This document shows, piece after piece, positions 35,425 to 48,440 of a stretch of 64,000 bases of DNA. This DNA comes from Psettodes erumei (Eukaryota; Chordata; Actinopteri; Pleuronectiformes; Psettodidae). How positions within the stretch are numbered: position 1 is the first letter of the stretch; every line of letters begins with the position of its first letter. Location: assembly GCA_016785225.1 (NCBI GenBank), contig JAFBJZ010000830.1, positions 1 to 64,000 of the forward strand, given 5' to 3'. A program made the position numbers and the translations under genes. Under the pieces are notes generated by a model. It was not told the origin of the DNA. It saw only the letters and a list, made by a program, of their open reading frames with translations, and searched no databases.

Positions 35425-35545
35425 CTAGAACAGAGGTTGAGATTTATAAAACCACAAAAACAAACATGTGTAAAGGATTTTTTAAAATCTTTTTTCTATC
35501 TGCTACATATGTTCACTTTGAGTTGATTGGCTGACATGAACTTAC

Positions 35546-35621
35546 CAAATGAATGAAGCCTGCTGCAGTTAGCCATGTGCTTATGAAGATTGAACACAGG
35601 TTCACCAGCTTTATAGAGTTG
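35546..35621 (-). CDS. kcnma1: kcnma1 exon: S4-S5 linker and S5
   Basis: 76 nt encoding (S)NSIKLVNLCSIFISTWLT then AAGFIHL. The mammalian sequence has NLLSIF; here the second Leu is Cys. Acceptor tttgaaatag, donor CATTTG|gtaag. Confidence 0.97.
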
Positions 35622-36555
35622 CTATTTCAAAAACATAGAGTCCAAAATGTAAAAAGAAGTCACTATACCGGAAGATACATGCTCTAAAATGCACGATACA
35701 GCTTCCATGTCAAATTTTGTCATAATTAAAGAAAGATCAGGGTTAAAATTATACATAAAAATGATTATGAACTACTCAATGTGAACATGAGGATAAACAG
35801 GATAAACAGTAACATGCAACAAAAAAGAGTGAAGTCCCTTTGAGTGTATTGTAATGGTTGGTCATAAAAGGATGTAGTAACCCATGATTCTATTTAAACA
35901 AGCACAAATTTGCAGCACTACTACTGTACATCTACTGTATATTTTCACAAAAAATCTTTCTAATTACATGAGATTATGACACAACACATGCATTTTGGAA
36001 GGAATGGACTTCTCTCCTATGTTTTTATTATTTATATGAGCAAGTTTTACTGTGGAACAAGTCCCTGCGTGACCACTGTCCTCTCCTACTTTGTGTGTTC
36101 TGTCTTTACCTTCATCTTAGTGAACGAACAAGGAGATTACTCTAAAGCATTTTGTTGCACTATAAGCTCTTCCTGACATGACATCTGTGCAAAAAGATTT
36201 AATTCTACACAGCGAGCAGACAAACAGAAAGCTGTTTCACTCAGGACTCCATTATACTGTAAAGTACAGTGTATGTGTGTGTGCACAGCATATTGCAGCA
36301 TTGCCTGCAGTAGTGAGGAATACATTTTTAACTTTCAAATTATGTATACCTCCTCAAATTAAATTGTCCATGCTGTGATTAATTTTGCATCAAGGAAACA
36401 CTCCAAACAAAGATCAATCGTCCTCTTTAAAGTAGAACTGGGCCACTTATATGCTTGTGTCAACAAAATTCGGTGCACATGCAAAGTCAATGCACATGCA
36501 CAATGTCACAAACATCACAAACAGGCACAAAGTGAAATAAAATCTCCACACTTAC
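35622..36555 (-). other. kcnma1: Intron, nothing recognised
   Basis: 934-nt phase-2 intron without further features. Confidence 0.8.
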
Positions 36556-36631
36556 CTTGTCTTTAGTATATTCAAAAACTGTAAAATTTCAGAGAACTGT
36601 ATCAACCTTAAGGCCCTTAAAAACCTCAAGC
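36556..36631 (-). CDS. kcnma1: kcnma1 exon: S4 voltage sensor
   Basis: 76 nt encoding (G)LRFLRALRLIQFSEILQF then LNILKT(S). The S4 arginines of LRFLRALRL, which carry the voltage sensing, are all present. It enters with two bases (phase 1), which is why a symmetric phase-1 cassette (37804-38019) could precede it. Acceptor ttttttctcacag, donor ACAAG|gtaagt. Confidence 0.98.
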
Positions 36632-37803
36632 CTGTGAGAAAAAAGACCATAAAGAAATGATCACACATGACTGACAAAAACTGAGGCATCATCAGTAGCA
36701 TTCGACAGTGGTTTCAAAGATCACAAAGATCATACCTTTCATACTTTCATCCAAGTTTATCAGCTTCATTGGATTCATATTGATAAAAAAAAATCCCAAA
36801 TAAACTCCAACTGATCAAGCGGCACTAAGAAATTACTGTTTCATAAAAGAAACAAGCTCTACATCCCAGAAATCTCTTCATCAACTGATAGCACTTTGTT
36901 TTAATCTCAGGATCCTCGCAAAGCACCAGCATCTACCTGATACGTGTTTCATTCCTGCTGGATAAAACTCTCAACGTGGCAGAGATGAAAACCCGGATTA
37001 GTGAAGACAGGTGGACGCTGTCACACCAAATTGAATGAGTAAACACATACAACATCAATATCTAAATTCTAGGGTATTTATGGGAAGGAGAAAAAGTGGA
37101 GCTTGTTGCCATGAGTTCAAGGACAAGCAAAACTGAAAAAATCAGCAGTGACTGTGTGTAATTACTGCCTGTATCATACCATCACTTTAGCTACATACAG
37201 CATCACACACATAACACATAAATCACAGTCTGCCAAAAAAAGGCATCACATAAAGCAAAACAGCACATATTTTCTTGTCTTGTGTTTTTCTTCATTTAGC
37301 TGCATTGCAGTAAACTACCTGCCAAAAGGAACCTCCCACCTGAGTTTAAAAACCGAATGATTCATAGATCCAGCTCATTTTGGAGGAAAAAAAAGCTCTA
37401 TCCACTGCAGTGTCACTGCTGCAAAACGATTAAATGCCACCTCAGCCAAGAGTGACCAATCAAGTCAAATCCATCTCCACATGCATTTATCAGGTAGACG
37501 AATTTCCCCTGCTTGAATAGATTTGTGTGAATGCCAACTGACACAAATCAAAGATGTTACAGGCACTCATTCAGCTATATATATATAAATAATCTTTTAT
37601 AAAATGACATGGAGTTTGGTTTGCCTTGCCAAAGCTCGTTTTTCATTTCAAGTGAGTGTTTGCCAGATGGGGAGTATAATACAAAGCAAATCCTGAACCT
37701 GAACTTGCTCCAGCTGACACACACAGTCCAAAGAGTTCTGGACATTCCAGCCTTCAGCTTTACAGGGAGATTTCCCCCATTCCCACGTTCCTGCAGGTCT
37801 TAC
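36632..37803 (-). other. kcnma1: Intron between S4 exon and candidate cassette
   Basis: AT-rich sequence without recognised features. Confidence 0.7.
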
Positions 37804-38019
37804 CCCAGTAGGAGATTACATGGAAGCATGCACCAAAGCTGTAGCAAATGCTGTCCTGGTCCTCTTTGTCGCTGACCTGCCCATGGCCCATCCTGACCCT
37901 GTAGCCCTTCTGGAAGAGTTCCCCAGTCGATTTTTTGCGCCTTCTCGTGTTGGAAACTGTCTGAGTGTGTGTGTCTCCATCAGGCCCCCTGTACACTAAC
38001 ATCTTCGTGGGAATCATGT
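37804..38019 (-). CDS. kcnma1: Candidate 72-codon cassette exon in the S3-S4 linker (unrecognised)
   Basis: Not an exon I recall from any described BK isoform. On the gene strand, gtaattttcag (acceptor bases 38021-38020) is followed by 216 stop-free bases and a strong donor TACTGGG|gtaaga. It enters with two bases and leaves with one, exactly the phase of the intron between the S3 exon (..CTT G|) and the S4 exon (|GC TTG AGG), so inclusion keeps frame. The peptide begins DMIPTKMLVYRGPDGD, has a basic NTRRRKKS patch, then GYRVRMGHGQVSDKEDQD and a hydrophobic SICYSFGACFHVISYW end. About 49 of 71 third positions are G or C by hand count, in an AT-rich intron. It would insert in the normally very short extracellular S3-S4 linker (NRSWLG). 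Alternatives are an exon of a nested gene beginning at its own ATG (38017), or a chance frame. Confidence 0.6.
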
Positions 38020-39323
38020 CTGAAAATTACTTGCAAAAGTTTCCAATGCGGAGTCCAAAGTCTGCTTCACATCACCCTTTTTACTATTCTGCATCCACCT
38101 TGCCACATATCATGTAGAAAAAATGTGATCCTCATCCCAAAAAAGAAAAAAACCCAAAGTAAAACGGTCAGATGCTTCCATGATATTTGCACCCAACAGG
38201 TTGGCATCAAAACTGGCTCTTTTCTGAAGAAGCATTTTCATCTGATTTAGCTCAGACCTTCATGGTATCCTCGTAGCAAACAGGCGCGTTCAGTGAGCTT
38301 AAAGCAAACCCTTTTCCCATCAGGATATTAGAGTGTAAGCTCCTTTAGGATTCATCCAGGGAAACGAAGAGGCCAGACAGCGAGTCTGTCCATCAGCTGG
38401 CCTCACAATGTAACCTACATCTCATCCCTATAACCCAGCAACTGCTCTTGACAAACCAAATTTCATTCTCTAATCTTAGACAGGAACAGAGAGTATCTTT
38501 GTGTTTATAGGAGAAAACAAGTCATGTGAACGACCAGTAAAGCTGTGTATGGAAAAATGAAGAAGCTTTGGCAATCCCTGTGTTTTTCTGTGGATTTAGT
38601 GATTCCACAATAATCCTTAAATTAATCACAGCTGATGCAATAACTGCTATTGTAGTTGACATTAAAAGGAAATGCGCAGCATGAACGTCACTGCAAAGAG
38701 AAAATCTACAGCAGCCGACTGAGATCTGAGCCTCCAAAGTCCATCCAATCTGAAATGTGGATTAAAATTTGAATTATGTGTCACTTCTGTTGTCAGCAAA
38801 ATGCTGCATACATTCTAAATCATTCCTGTACAAACTTCCTTCCTCAGAGAAGTGGTTTCAAAAGTGGTTTCCATTATAATGAAGCACTGTCAGCTTCCAA
38901 TCTCTTGCCAAATGTCTATAAAGTCTTAGAAATAAAGCCAAAAGGATAATTTTTCCTTCTGGTAATGTTTCATTTGAATATTTTTAGAGACATGTATGCA
39001 ATATGTCTAAAGACAAAAACAACAAATCTACATAATTATGTGACCTCCATCATTATTGCTTTGTTTCAAAGGTCCATTTTGGTCATTTCCAATAAATAAT
39101 ATGCATAAATGTGGCTGTAAATTCATCAGAAGTTTTGTGGATATGCCTATGAAATTTTGTGCAAATGATACTGAGATGATTAACACAACAAGCTGAAAAA
39201 CTAATAATTCAGGCATTCTTGTGTTTATAAGCTGCTGCTTGTTGTTTTCTGCATGAAGACATTTTCAAAACGACAGCCAAAGTGTGTGTTGTCACAGTGT
39301 TAGCTTGAGAGAATATCAGCACA

Positions 39324-39369
<46 letters not shown>

Positions 39370-41148
39370 TTGTGTCAAAATGTTCAGACGGGAGGATCGG
39401 CAGATTGGCGTTTTGGCTGAGCGCCCTGTAAAATATGGAGGGTTGATCAGCAGAGGGAGTTTGACAGCTGCAAGCAGAGGTTGTTGAGCTTGCTGTGACC
39501 TCATCACCTGTTTAACCTCAGTTTAACTAAGCACTAAATCAGTCTCTAATCCACCACCACCACCGATGGCTGACCATACTGACTGAGATTATGTCTGACA
39601 AAATTTTCCACTGGATTTTCTCTGGAAACTACAGGAATTCTCTGTGTTTAGTTGCAATAATAACACCATTTTTAAATGTGTAAATTTGGACACAAATGGA
39701 CCTTTCTAGCGAAAGACATTTTGACTTACCTCAGTACATCATGACAGTGTGACATACTGAACCAACATGAACAAAAACTGAAGCTGCAAAATGGTATTCA
39801 GCCATTAATAATACTCCATATTCAGATGATTTGCACTAAAAGTAAGGCAAGATTTTAAAAACAAAGTCTCAACCATTACCACTTTAAGAAATCCAGTCAG
39901 TCCAGTGATTATCTTCCAAAAATAATAAATGACAAGAAGACAGAGACTAGACCCAATAACAATCCCAGTTGTGATGAGACTGAGTTGAAAATGAATCTTA
40001 ATGACTTTGTTTAGTTTTATAATCACCACTCTCTGCCCCAAACAACAGACAGCTATGGTACTAAAAAGCCAAGGAGCAGTTACTGTTTCTTGCAGTAACA
40101 ACAATGATCAGAAATGCAGCCAACAGTGACAAGGACTCTCTATACTATTATACTTATGTAAAAATTATATCTTGACAGTTCTATTCAAATTGCAAACATA
40201 CTCTCATATTTCCACTAGATGGCACCAGCAGCTGCTACCTTCTTCAACTTGAATTGTTTTCACACCACAAGTCACAGCACATCAGCCCTGAGAAAATACA
40301 CAGGCACATTATGCAACTGTACTTCTCAAGCTGTCATGCTGACTCTAAAGTAGAGGGCGCTCATTGCTGAAAGATGCACTGGTGTTGGCTATACACAGCA
40401 GGTTTGTTCCTCAGCTGACAGGAGAAGAAAATGCAGCAATAAAAACGTGCAATGCAGAAAAAAGCTCCCCTTTAATCCTGTAATTCCTCACAGACCTCTC
40501 CCAGTGATGAGCTTCACACATTTGGCAGATTGACTTCTATTCTAGTGCCCAAGCTCCCAACAAAGCCTATTAGCTTCTTTTTTTATGCATTTGTGTACTT
40601 GTCAATCAGAGCACAGTTTCATTCGGTTTGTGCAGGTGAGCTAGGAAGCTTCATTGGAGGGGTCAAGGACATGTGAATGAAAATACATCTTAATTCAAAC
40701 CAATTTTCAGAAATGCCTGTTTATATGGCACACCCTTGATAGCCATACAATATTTGATAGTGATGTCATGCAAATAAGCATTATTTTGAGGGACAAAGCT
40801 CATAAAGTTTTTGAGTCACCGTGCTTTTCTGTTATCATGCTGTGCTGTAGTAGAGAATTTAATGAACTTTTCATGCATGGCATGCAAGGTCCCAACAGAA
40901 AGTTCATTTCCTGACAAAATTATCAAACTTATATGGCTAACATTGTAAGTGTGCCCACTTAATGGGCGTAAAATACCAACAAGTTCCCTGTATGCATTAG
41001 TTACGTGCTCAGATTCACTGGGACAACAGCACACAGTAAATCCACTGGGTGGCACCACAGGCTGCTGGGAAATAACAAGCTCAAAAGACCCACAGTACAA
41101 TGGTTGGGTCGCTTTATCGGCCACTGTGAGCAATGTGAGCATTCTTAC
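38020..41148 (-). other. kcnma1: Intron between S3 exon and candidate cassette
   Basis: AT-rich, with a GT/CA microsatellite at 39327-39367. A 100-codon minus frame rich in hydrophobic residues (39805-40104) has no supporting splice sites and was not called. Confidence 0.7.
39327..39367. repeat. (TG)n microsatellite
   Basis: Forty-one bases of uninterrupted TG repeat, reading as CA repeats in the kcnma1 transcript. Confidence 0.98.
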
Positions 41149-41260
41149 CAAGCCAGCTCCTGTTCAGGTAGACTGACACAAACACCGGGGGAACCGTGAA
41201 GAAGTCCACCACTGAGTTCACCTCCAGCCAGAACCACAGCTTGTCATTGGCAGCAATAAA
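41149..41260 (-). CDS. kcnma1: kcnma1 exon: S2-S3 loop and S3
   Basis: Encodes FIAANDKLWFWLEVNSVVDF then FTVPPVFVSVYLNRSWL(G). It is the S3 helix with the short NRSW extracellular linker. Acceptor tctctgcag, donor GGCTTG|gtaaga. 112 nt, phase 0 in, phase 1 out. Only 79 nt separate it from the preceding exon. Confidence 0.98.
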
Positions 41261-41339
41261 CTGCAGAGATTAGAGGAGCTGAAGGTGAGATCCACAGCAT
41301 CCAGGTACACAGACAGTCAACAGCTTCAGTTTTACTTAC

Positions 41340-41433
41340 ACGCAGGCCGAAGTACAGCAGGAAAAACACATTGAATGCCATGTCAATCTGCAACGTGAAG
41401 TCTTTGTAGAAGTTCTGACAGGACTCGATTGGG
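41340..41433 (-). CDS. kcnma1: kcnma1 exon: S1-S2 loop and S2
   Basis: 94 nt encoding (D)PIESCQNFYKDFTLQIDM then AFNVFFLLYFGLR. The acceptor tctctaacag leaves one base to complete an Asp codon (mammals have Asn here, SSNPIESC). The donor is CTGCGT|gtaagt. Confidence 0.98.
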
Positions 41434-44400
41434 CTGTTAGAGACAGAAACACAATATGTTGATGTCCAAGGGCAAGAACTTACAGTAAAGTTAAGTAATA
41501 TTTTGGTAAAAATGGATATATAACAATATTCATGAAAAATAAAGTATAAAAGATGCATTCTTCTTTTCCTGGAAGTGCATTTTTAAGATTCCCAAAACAA
41601 GAGGCAGACAAGTGTCCAAAAAAAGTGCAATAGTTGATAGTTTCCAATGGTTTTTCTGTTGAGAAAGGACATGCATTTATTGTCACACAAGCAGTTACTT
41701 GTCACGATTCCTGGTTAACCCTTAAATAACTGCAACACAATCTGTCTGAAGTGAAATATTATAAGATAGTGAAAATTGTGCTGTTTTCCTTTCAGGCCTG
41801 CATTTCCAATCTCATAGGGAACATTTCACTTAAATAACATGATGGAAATGCAGAACCAAGGCAGTAATTTAAGGGTTAAATGCATGCAGGGTACATGGTA
41901 CTTGGTACTTTATGAGATCAGGCAGCCAAAGCAAATGCTAGCAATATAGTGAAGTCTCACCCTCAAAAAGCTTGTATCTGGCACAAAGATTTCAAATAAA
42001 GAGAAATAATTAACTGAGTAAATGTGAATGTAAAAGGTTAGTGTGATTGTTTTAATAAAATTCATGACCTGTCAGATGAAAGAAATCCTCTCAAAATATT
42101 ATTCATACCTGAAATGAAGACACGGGTTCACTGTACATTCAAAACTTAACAAGGTGCTGGAGAAGAACAATTCATGATGTTAGTGTTGCTAGCTGTTGCA
42201 GCTGTGATATTGAATATATGTTCTATTAATAAATCCTCTGCAAGAACAAAAATACAGCACAGACTTGAATGATGGAAACTGACTTGTTAACTGTTGCTGG
42301 AACAATTAGCCAGTTAATCAGTTAGCCTCTTTGTATTAAAAGTGTTAAAACTTGTATTATTGATCATTAAAGTTGTTTATTAAACCAATACATTGACTGG
42401 TTCAAGCTTCTCAAACATGAAAATCCCTTTCTAGATTTTATACTGAAACCTGAACATCTTTTGGTTTTAACTGCTGGTCAGACAAAACAAACGTGTGACA
42501 TTGTATTACTGTTTTTTGAGATGAACACAGAACCATGACACAAGATGAAAAGGGATCCACTGCCCTAAAGCACAGGTTATTGTGGATCATGCAGATTTTT
42601 ATTCCGTATGTACAGCATGTTAGTGCCAAGCGGGTCACTCTCACACAGTTAGTTTGTTTTCAAGCCTCTGTGTTAGGCCTAGACCTGCGAGATCCCTGCA
42701 CACACATTCACAGGCTTCACTAATGCACCACACACCACTCAGCAGCCACAATCTCTCCTGTGCTGTTTAATACCACTTGGATTAAAACAAATAGCTTTTG
42801 TTACGTAAAAAAAATCTAATAAAGTCTCTTTGATAAAATACTGTCCTCATGGAGCTCAAGAGGTGACATTAAAATACCTCGGGATTATTTTTGAAGCGAC
42901 CTGATGCACAGCAGTGACACTCGGTTGATCTTCTGGTTGATGATCAAGAGGTTGGTGCTGTGACGTGGCAGACTGCTTCACATGACCCTCACATCTCATC
43001 CTGTCTCATCTGATCGAGGAGGTATTTATAGAAATCCTCACCAGGAGACAGTATTATTACTGCAGCTAGGTTGTGTTATTTTAACCCTCAGGTTCAACTG
43101 CTTCACAGCATTTGGACGTGGAAAGATAAACATCTGTCTGTAAAAGGTGGTCAGATAACAGGTTCTGGAGCTTATGGTTTTATGAAGTTAAAAAGCATCT
43201 GTTGTCAGTGGAAACACTGAGCATGCTTTTTTTTTTTTTTTTTTTTAAAGAAGCATAACATTATTTCTATGGCCTGTAGAGACAAACTTGAAACCACTGA
43301 TATGTATCTCATTTACAGTTATAGAACATAGAACTCTTTAAAAGCATTAATTATTAATGTTTTCAGTAATCTACAGGCATGCATAACCTTTCAATTATAA
43401 AAGCAAAAATGTATGTATAAGTGTATATGTGTATATATGTATGTATAAATAGTAAAAAAATATTTACAAAATGACCTATTTCATAATATTTGTTTCCTTT
43501 TCGTTTATTCGACTCAAGACATTAAACTGTCTTTCTCTTCCTCTATCTTGCCTCTACATATTTTCTTTTTCTCCAAAATTACAATAAATATAAAGAAAAG
43601 TATTGTATTTTTGTTTAGCACCTCTAAAAATAGCCCTTAGGCATTTTGGATATTTCTGCTCTCATTCGCGGTAATGGCACATCAGCTCCGCAAATCCCCA
43701 TCATAGCAGGGTGACGGACCTTATAGCGCAGCAGACCTGCAGTGCTGAATAATTGAGTTCCAGTATGCCTTGTTTGGACAAGGTCTAAGCCTGTTATGCA
43801 TCACAAACCCTCCACAGTAGCTCTGGTCTCTCTCGCTCCCTCATTCAAGTCAAGCTAACGTCATACAAGATAGATCAGCTCACATGGGGAAAGCCTAAAT
43901 GTTCACTGATGGCAGTGCACATGATTTATAACAGAGTTAACAGAGGTATCGCTTGGGATTCTTTAATTTGAGAACCATCAAGATTTTCACTAAAAGTGTT
44001 TTTTTCATTTGGCAAAAAATATTTGTCAGACTGAATAAGTCTATGGTTAGCAGTCTTGTTGTTAAGGTTCTGTCATCTAATCTGATATGATTACGACATT
44101 GTGGATGTCTGTCTCACAATTTCGGACTTAATTTCAGAATCCTTAATTCTGTGTCCACAGATTGTTTCAGCTGCCTCTGAGTGGCCAAGAAAATCAGTTA
44201 CTGCAGGCTTGGGACAACTATATGCCAGACCAGATGCCAGAGATGCCATATGTGCATTTGTTAGCTTGTTGGTAAGTTTTTCTGCCCCCTAGTGACCAAA
44301 GATTCCGCCCTGTGCACCACAGACACAATTAGTTCAGTTACTCACTGTAGTGTGATACCCAGCTGTACTTTAAACATCCCGTGTTCCTCTGCACTTACAA

Positions 44401-45692
44401 ATGACATGGAACTGCATGGAAGCAGAGGGTGCTAAGTAAGACACAACTAAAGCTGCATAAAGTAAAATTCCCTTTGGACCCAACTGGCTCCTCTGTGCAG
44501 CTCATAGATTGAGGTCTTCTTTATAAATGTAAGTGGGTCTGTTGCGGTGATGTCTTTCTCTCTGCGTAGTTTCCAGCCAGGTCAGCCTGTCCATCATATA
44601 ACAGCCACAGCAGCCCCACAGGACTAATTACAGGAAGGGCTGTATCTGTTACAGTCTGCTGCCACTTAGAGAGAGCAGCTAACTGGCTGTTCTTTGGCTT
44701 TAAGTACTGCGCTTGTTGGGTTGACAGGTAATGAAAAAATACTGTCTAAATAACAATAAGACCTGGATAAGACAGAATGAAAACTGGGACAAAGAGCCTA
44801 GCAGGATGAATAAGCCACTGAACAGGTACTGCAGCATCATGCCTCACAATGCCCATTCTTAGGTGGGAAAAGGTTAAAGAGAGAGATCGAAGGTCGTCCT
44901 TCATCAGGTGAAAAGGTATCGGGCGCTGCTACAGGCAAGTTCTGAGAACAGGAGGCCACAGATGGCATTGGTGAGGATGTAACTCTACCTGAGCTTGTCC
45001 AGATAATGAAATGAGATCATGCTCCTAAACCGCATCAGAGCAAGCCAAGCCTTCAGCTGTTTGCGGTCTTATGAAATAACAAATAACCTGAATGCCTGCC
45101 TCTGGGACCATGAACCACATTACATGACTTTACAGCCCATTTTCTCATTTCTGCTTTAACATTAGTCCCAGTGGGGGGACTCCCTTTGGGCTTGATAAAA
45201 GCTTTTATCCTGGTGTATTTTGCCCTACGTCCTAATGGCACGTCCTGTCCAAACACCACGAGTCTGCAGTAACAGTATACTGTCACACACAGAGCTGAAA
45301 TGGTCTTCCGCTCCCTCTGGTTTGATGAGTGATGGTGATTGTTGAACAGGAACTTTAGTCTTTCCTGTCTGATTGAGCATCTGACCTTTTAATTACACTG
45401 ATTAAGCAACTTTCAGCTGTGAGTAAGGGGATAGGATAAGAACCAGCATCTATGTGTTCTCAAATACCATATACTGCACTATACAGAGCAAAAAGAACTT
45501 AAGGTTATTAAGGCTCTTTATTACTTTATTACAGCAGGACCTGAGACAGACTGAAGGCTCACCTTCAGACCTCTTGTGGTTGGAGTGGTGAGTAGAGCAG
45601 AGGAGTAGATCTGATCTCATAGTCAAATAAGACATATCAAGTTGACAGCAATGTTTTCACACTGAACTCTCAGAAATGATAAAAGTACTTAC
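41434..45692 (-). other. kcnma1: 4.3-kb intron
   Basis: Phase-2 intron. A pure poly-T run of about 20 lies at 43227-43246, and a short TATG-rich low-complexity stretch near 43410-43450. The frame at 45053-45286 has a plausible acceptor but no phase-compatible donor. Confidence 0.7.
43227..43246. repeat. Poly-T run
   Basis: Twenty consecutive T on the plus strand, so poly-A on the transcript strand. Confidence 0.95.
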
Positions 45693-45754
45693 TCAGAGGA
45701 ATCTATGAAGTATATTACAAGGGCGCCAATGCTGAGAGCAAATACGAGAACCAC
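45693..45754 (-). CDS. kcnma1: kcnma1 exon: S1
   Basis: 62 nt encoding VVLVFALSIGALVIYFIDSS with GA carried over to make Asp. This is the S1 membrane helix. Acceptor ctacag after a T-rich tract, donor CTGA|gtaagt. Phase 0 in, phase 2 out. Confidence 0.97.
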
Positions 45755-47889
45755 CTGTAGAAAAAAAAAGAAAAAAGTTGGAGCGAGACAGAGGATGTTT
45801 AACATTCACATGCTATATTTAAAATGATTTGTACAATGTAGAAGAGTTTACAAGAACTAATCAAAACCAAGTTATGGAGTGACTCAGAACATTAAACATA
45901 TGAAATACATAATGTAAATACATTTAGTTGCAGGTCTTTTGTTCAATAACTGATAAACGGTCAGAAGCATAAACGATTAGACAACCTCAAACATAAAGCA
46001 TAAAGTGGAGAGATATATAGAAGTGTTTCAAGGTGTGCAGCTAACATCTAATGTCAGTGCACTGACAGACCTTGACACGTCTCATCAGTCTGTTATAATT
46101 GTGTTATATAAACCAAAAAGAAAGAGTCACAGTGTGGAACAGCAGGGTCACAAACAGACCCATCTGTATATCCATTACTGTATATCTGACAGTGTAAATA
46201 AATACACAGGAGCTCGGCTCATCATGTAAATTGGCAGCGGGAGAGTGGGCGAGGTGACAGAATGTGTTCACAGACACAAACGAGGAAGGATACAGCTGAA
46301 GCCTTGATGTCCATGGTGGTGCAGCATGACAGTAAAAACCATGGCAGCTCTATTGCTCCCCTTGCCTTTCTGCACTGGGGGGGAGACATTGTTGAATAAA
46401 TTGAACCCTGGGGTAAGCCAAGAGACTTTCAGAGCAGACGGCAAGGCAGGTTGCAGGGCAATTAAAAAACATGAGACGCAGGGGTGTGAGCGAACAAAGC
46501 AAGAGCCATTGGGTGACAGCTCTAACACTGATAGAGCTGAGGTGAAACTTAATCGCTGTCCCTAACGCCACAGCAAATCAGATTAAACTGTAAATACCAA
46601 TGGTTAAATGTGGAATACACACAGCAACAATCAGCACATCGCGATATTTAGAGGACAAATAGAGCTCAAGGTGACCACTCCTTCATTCAGCTCACCTGAC
46701 AACACCACTGTCACCGAGAATCACACAGTAAAATTCAAGTGATTGCTGTCATGTTGTGTTTGTCAAACCAGGGAAGAAGGTGGAAGATTATTAGAAATGG
46801 AGGTCAGATGACAAAATCTCTGTTACCTAACTAGAGCATACTTTTTTCAAAGTAGGCTAAAGAGCAACTGAGCCACAACATACATCTCACATCTTGCAGC
46901 GCAGCTGTTACAAAACATGTTTTCTGCCATTTGGATTACAAAGGACCTAAATTTTTAATTCTTTTAAACAGAATGTTAATTGTACAGCATCATCAACTGA
47001 TATATAAAGCAAACAGCACAGCAGCTTATACCACTGCAAAATGAGTGTCCTCATTTTCACTGTAGATGAGAACTCGACCCAGAGAGTCAGAGAGATGGCA
47101 GGAAGAACAGATGTTTTACATCATGAAATACACCACCAGGGTATCTGCGACCCTACCTGGCTTTCATCTATTTAGAAATGACACAAAGGCCATCCTGAAC
47201 AAGAAACCAATGGACATCCATAATGAATGAGCTCAGCCCAATTCATTTCCATGATGTGAAATTGTATTGTCAACCTGCAACCACTGATGGCTCCGTAATG
47301 ACAAAAAGCACCCGCATGCATTTTTAATCGACCGTTCCTCTTTGAAAGGCAGGAAATCTCTTTATGCCTCTGACCATCCCAATTCTGAAATGAGAAACAA
47401 TGTTGCTGCAACCCTAGAAATGCTAACGCTACGTCGGCAAAGGAGAATTCAGCGACAGCAGTAACTAAAACACACTGGCTGTGACATAGAGGGGGCACTC
47501 ACGACTGTGTTTGTCAATGGGATTATGGCAGATGGGGCCATTACTCATCATTCATCTCAATCACAGGACAATGATGCATCACATCTGTATCTTCAGCCAC
47601 CATGTGCCAGCAGATGGCTCCACCCACAGGGGGGCACAGTAAGCACAGACTCGCACAGAGGACCGACCTCTGCACAAGTCCCTCTGCATGTTGACCAAGA
47701 GATTTGTCAAGGTGCACTCAGACTAATTTCTTTTTATTTGTGCCAACATATTCAGGCCATTTACAAGGAAAATTGGGTAAAAAATATATAAGAAAATATG
47801 TTTTCTTTGAAATGTTACAATAAAAATCGTTCACTGCCAAAGGAGACATTTGAACTGTTTAAGAGAAAATATTTTTTATGCAACTATCG

Positions 47890-48440
47890 AAAAAAGTCTC
47901 GTCTGACCGAGCAAGTCTTCATATATTCAAGACATGTTTCACATGTCAGAACAAGTCTCAAGACTTTTTGAAGCAGGTCCAGCTCAATTCACAAGTCATT
48001 TGAGACAAGTCCACATGAACACGAAAATTATTGGAGACAAGTCTGAGTCAACTGTGAAGTCTCTCAGAGACCATTCTCGAGTCTCAAGTTATTTGGAACA
48101 AGTCCAAATCACATCTCAAGTCTGGCAGAGAATTTTTCTGTCACAGTTTTTTCCCTCCTGCAGCTGAGATCAAATCCTTTCAGTCTATGGACCTCAAAAT
48201 TAAATATTCAAGTTGCAAGGCCAGAAGAACTGTCCATCAAACTTCTTTTTTATTGCTTCAGGATATTTTATGACAAAACCTGAGGCTGAATTGAGCATTG
48301 AAGGTTGTTGTATGTAGTACAGATTTACTTTTGAGTCTAATAAAGAAATAAAGCTTTAAGGCGTTACGTGCATAAAGTATGTTTAGCGTATGTGGCATCA
48401 AGTCCAAGTCAAGTCTGGCTAATGTGTCAAGTCTACAACT
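47890..48440. repeat. Degenerate CAAGTC-rich repeat
   Basis: The words caagtc, acaagtct and tcaagtct recur at irregular spacing (for example near 47909, 47952, 48009, 48040, 48099, 48115, 48400-48440). No coding frame is maintained. It looks like an expanded short repeat or part of a decayed element. Confidence 0.6.

Noticed and set aside
39805..40104. Hydrophobic 100-codon minus frame resembling a membrane protein
   Set aside because: AT-rich composition produces such frames by chance; no splice sites or family match.
45053..45286. 77-codon minus frame in the S1-S2 intron with a possible acceptor (ttactgcag) in the right phase
   Set aside because: No GT donor gives the required phase-2 exit before the stop, so inclusion would break the frame.
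47172..47498. 108-codon minus frame in the S1 intron as a candidate S1 insert exon
   Set aside because: A decent acceptor (tttctcatttcag) exists in phase 0, but no phase-0 donor follows and the peptide shows no resemblance to known inserts.
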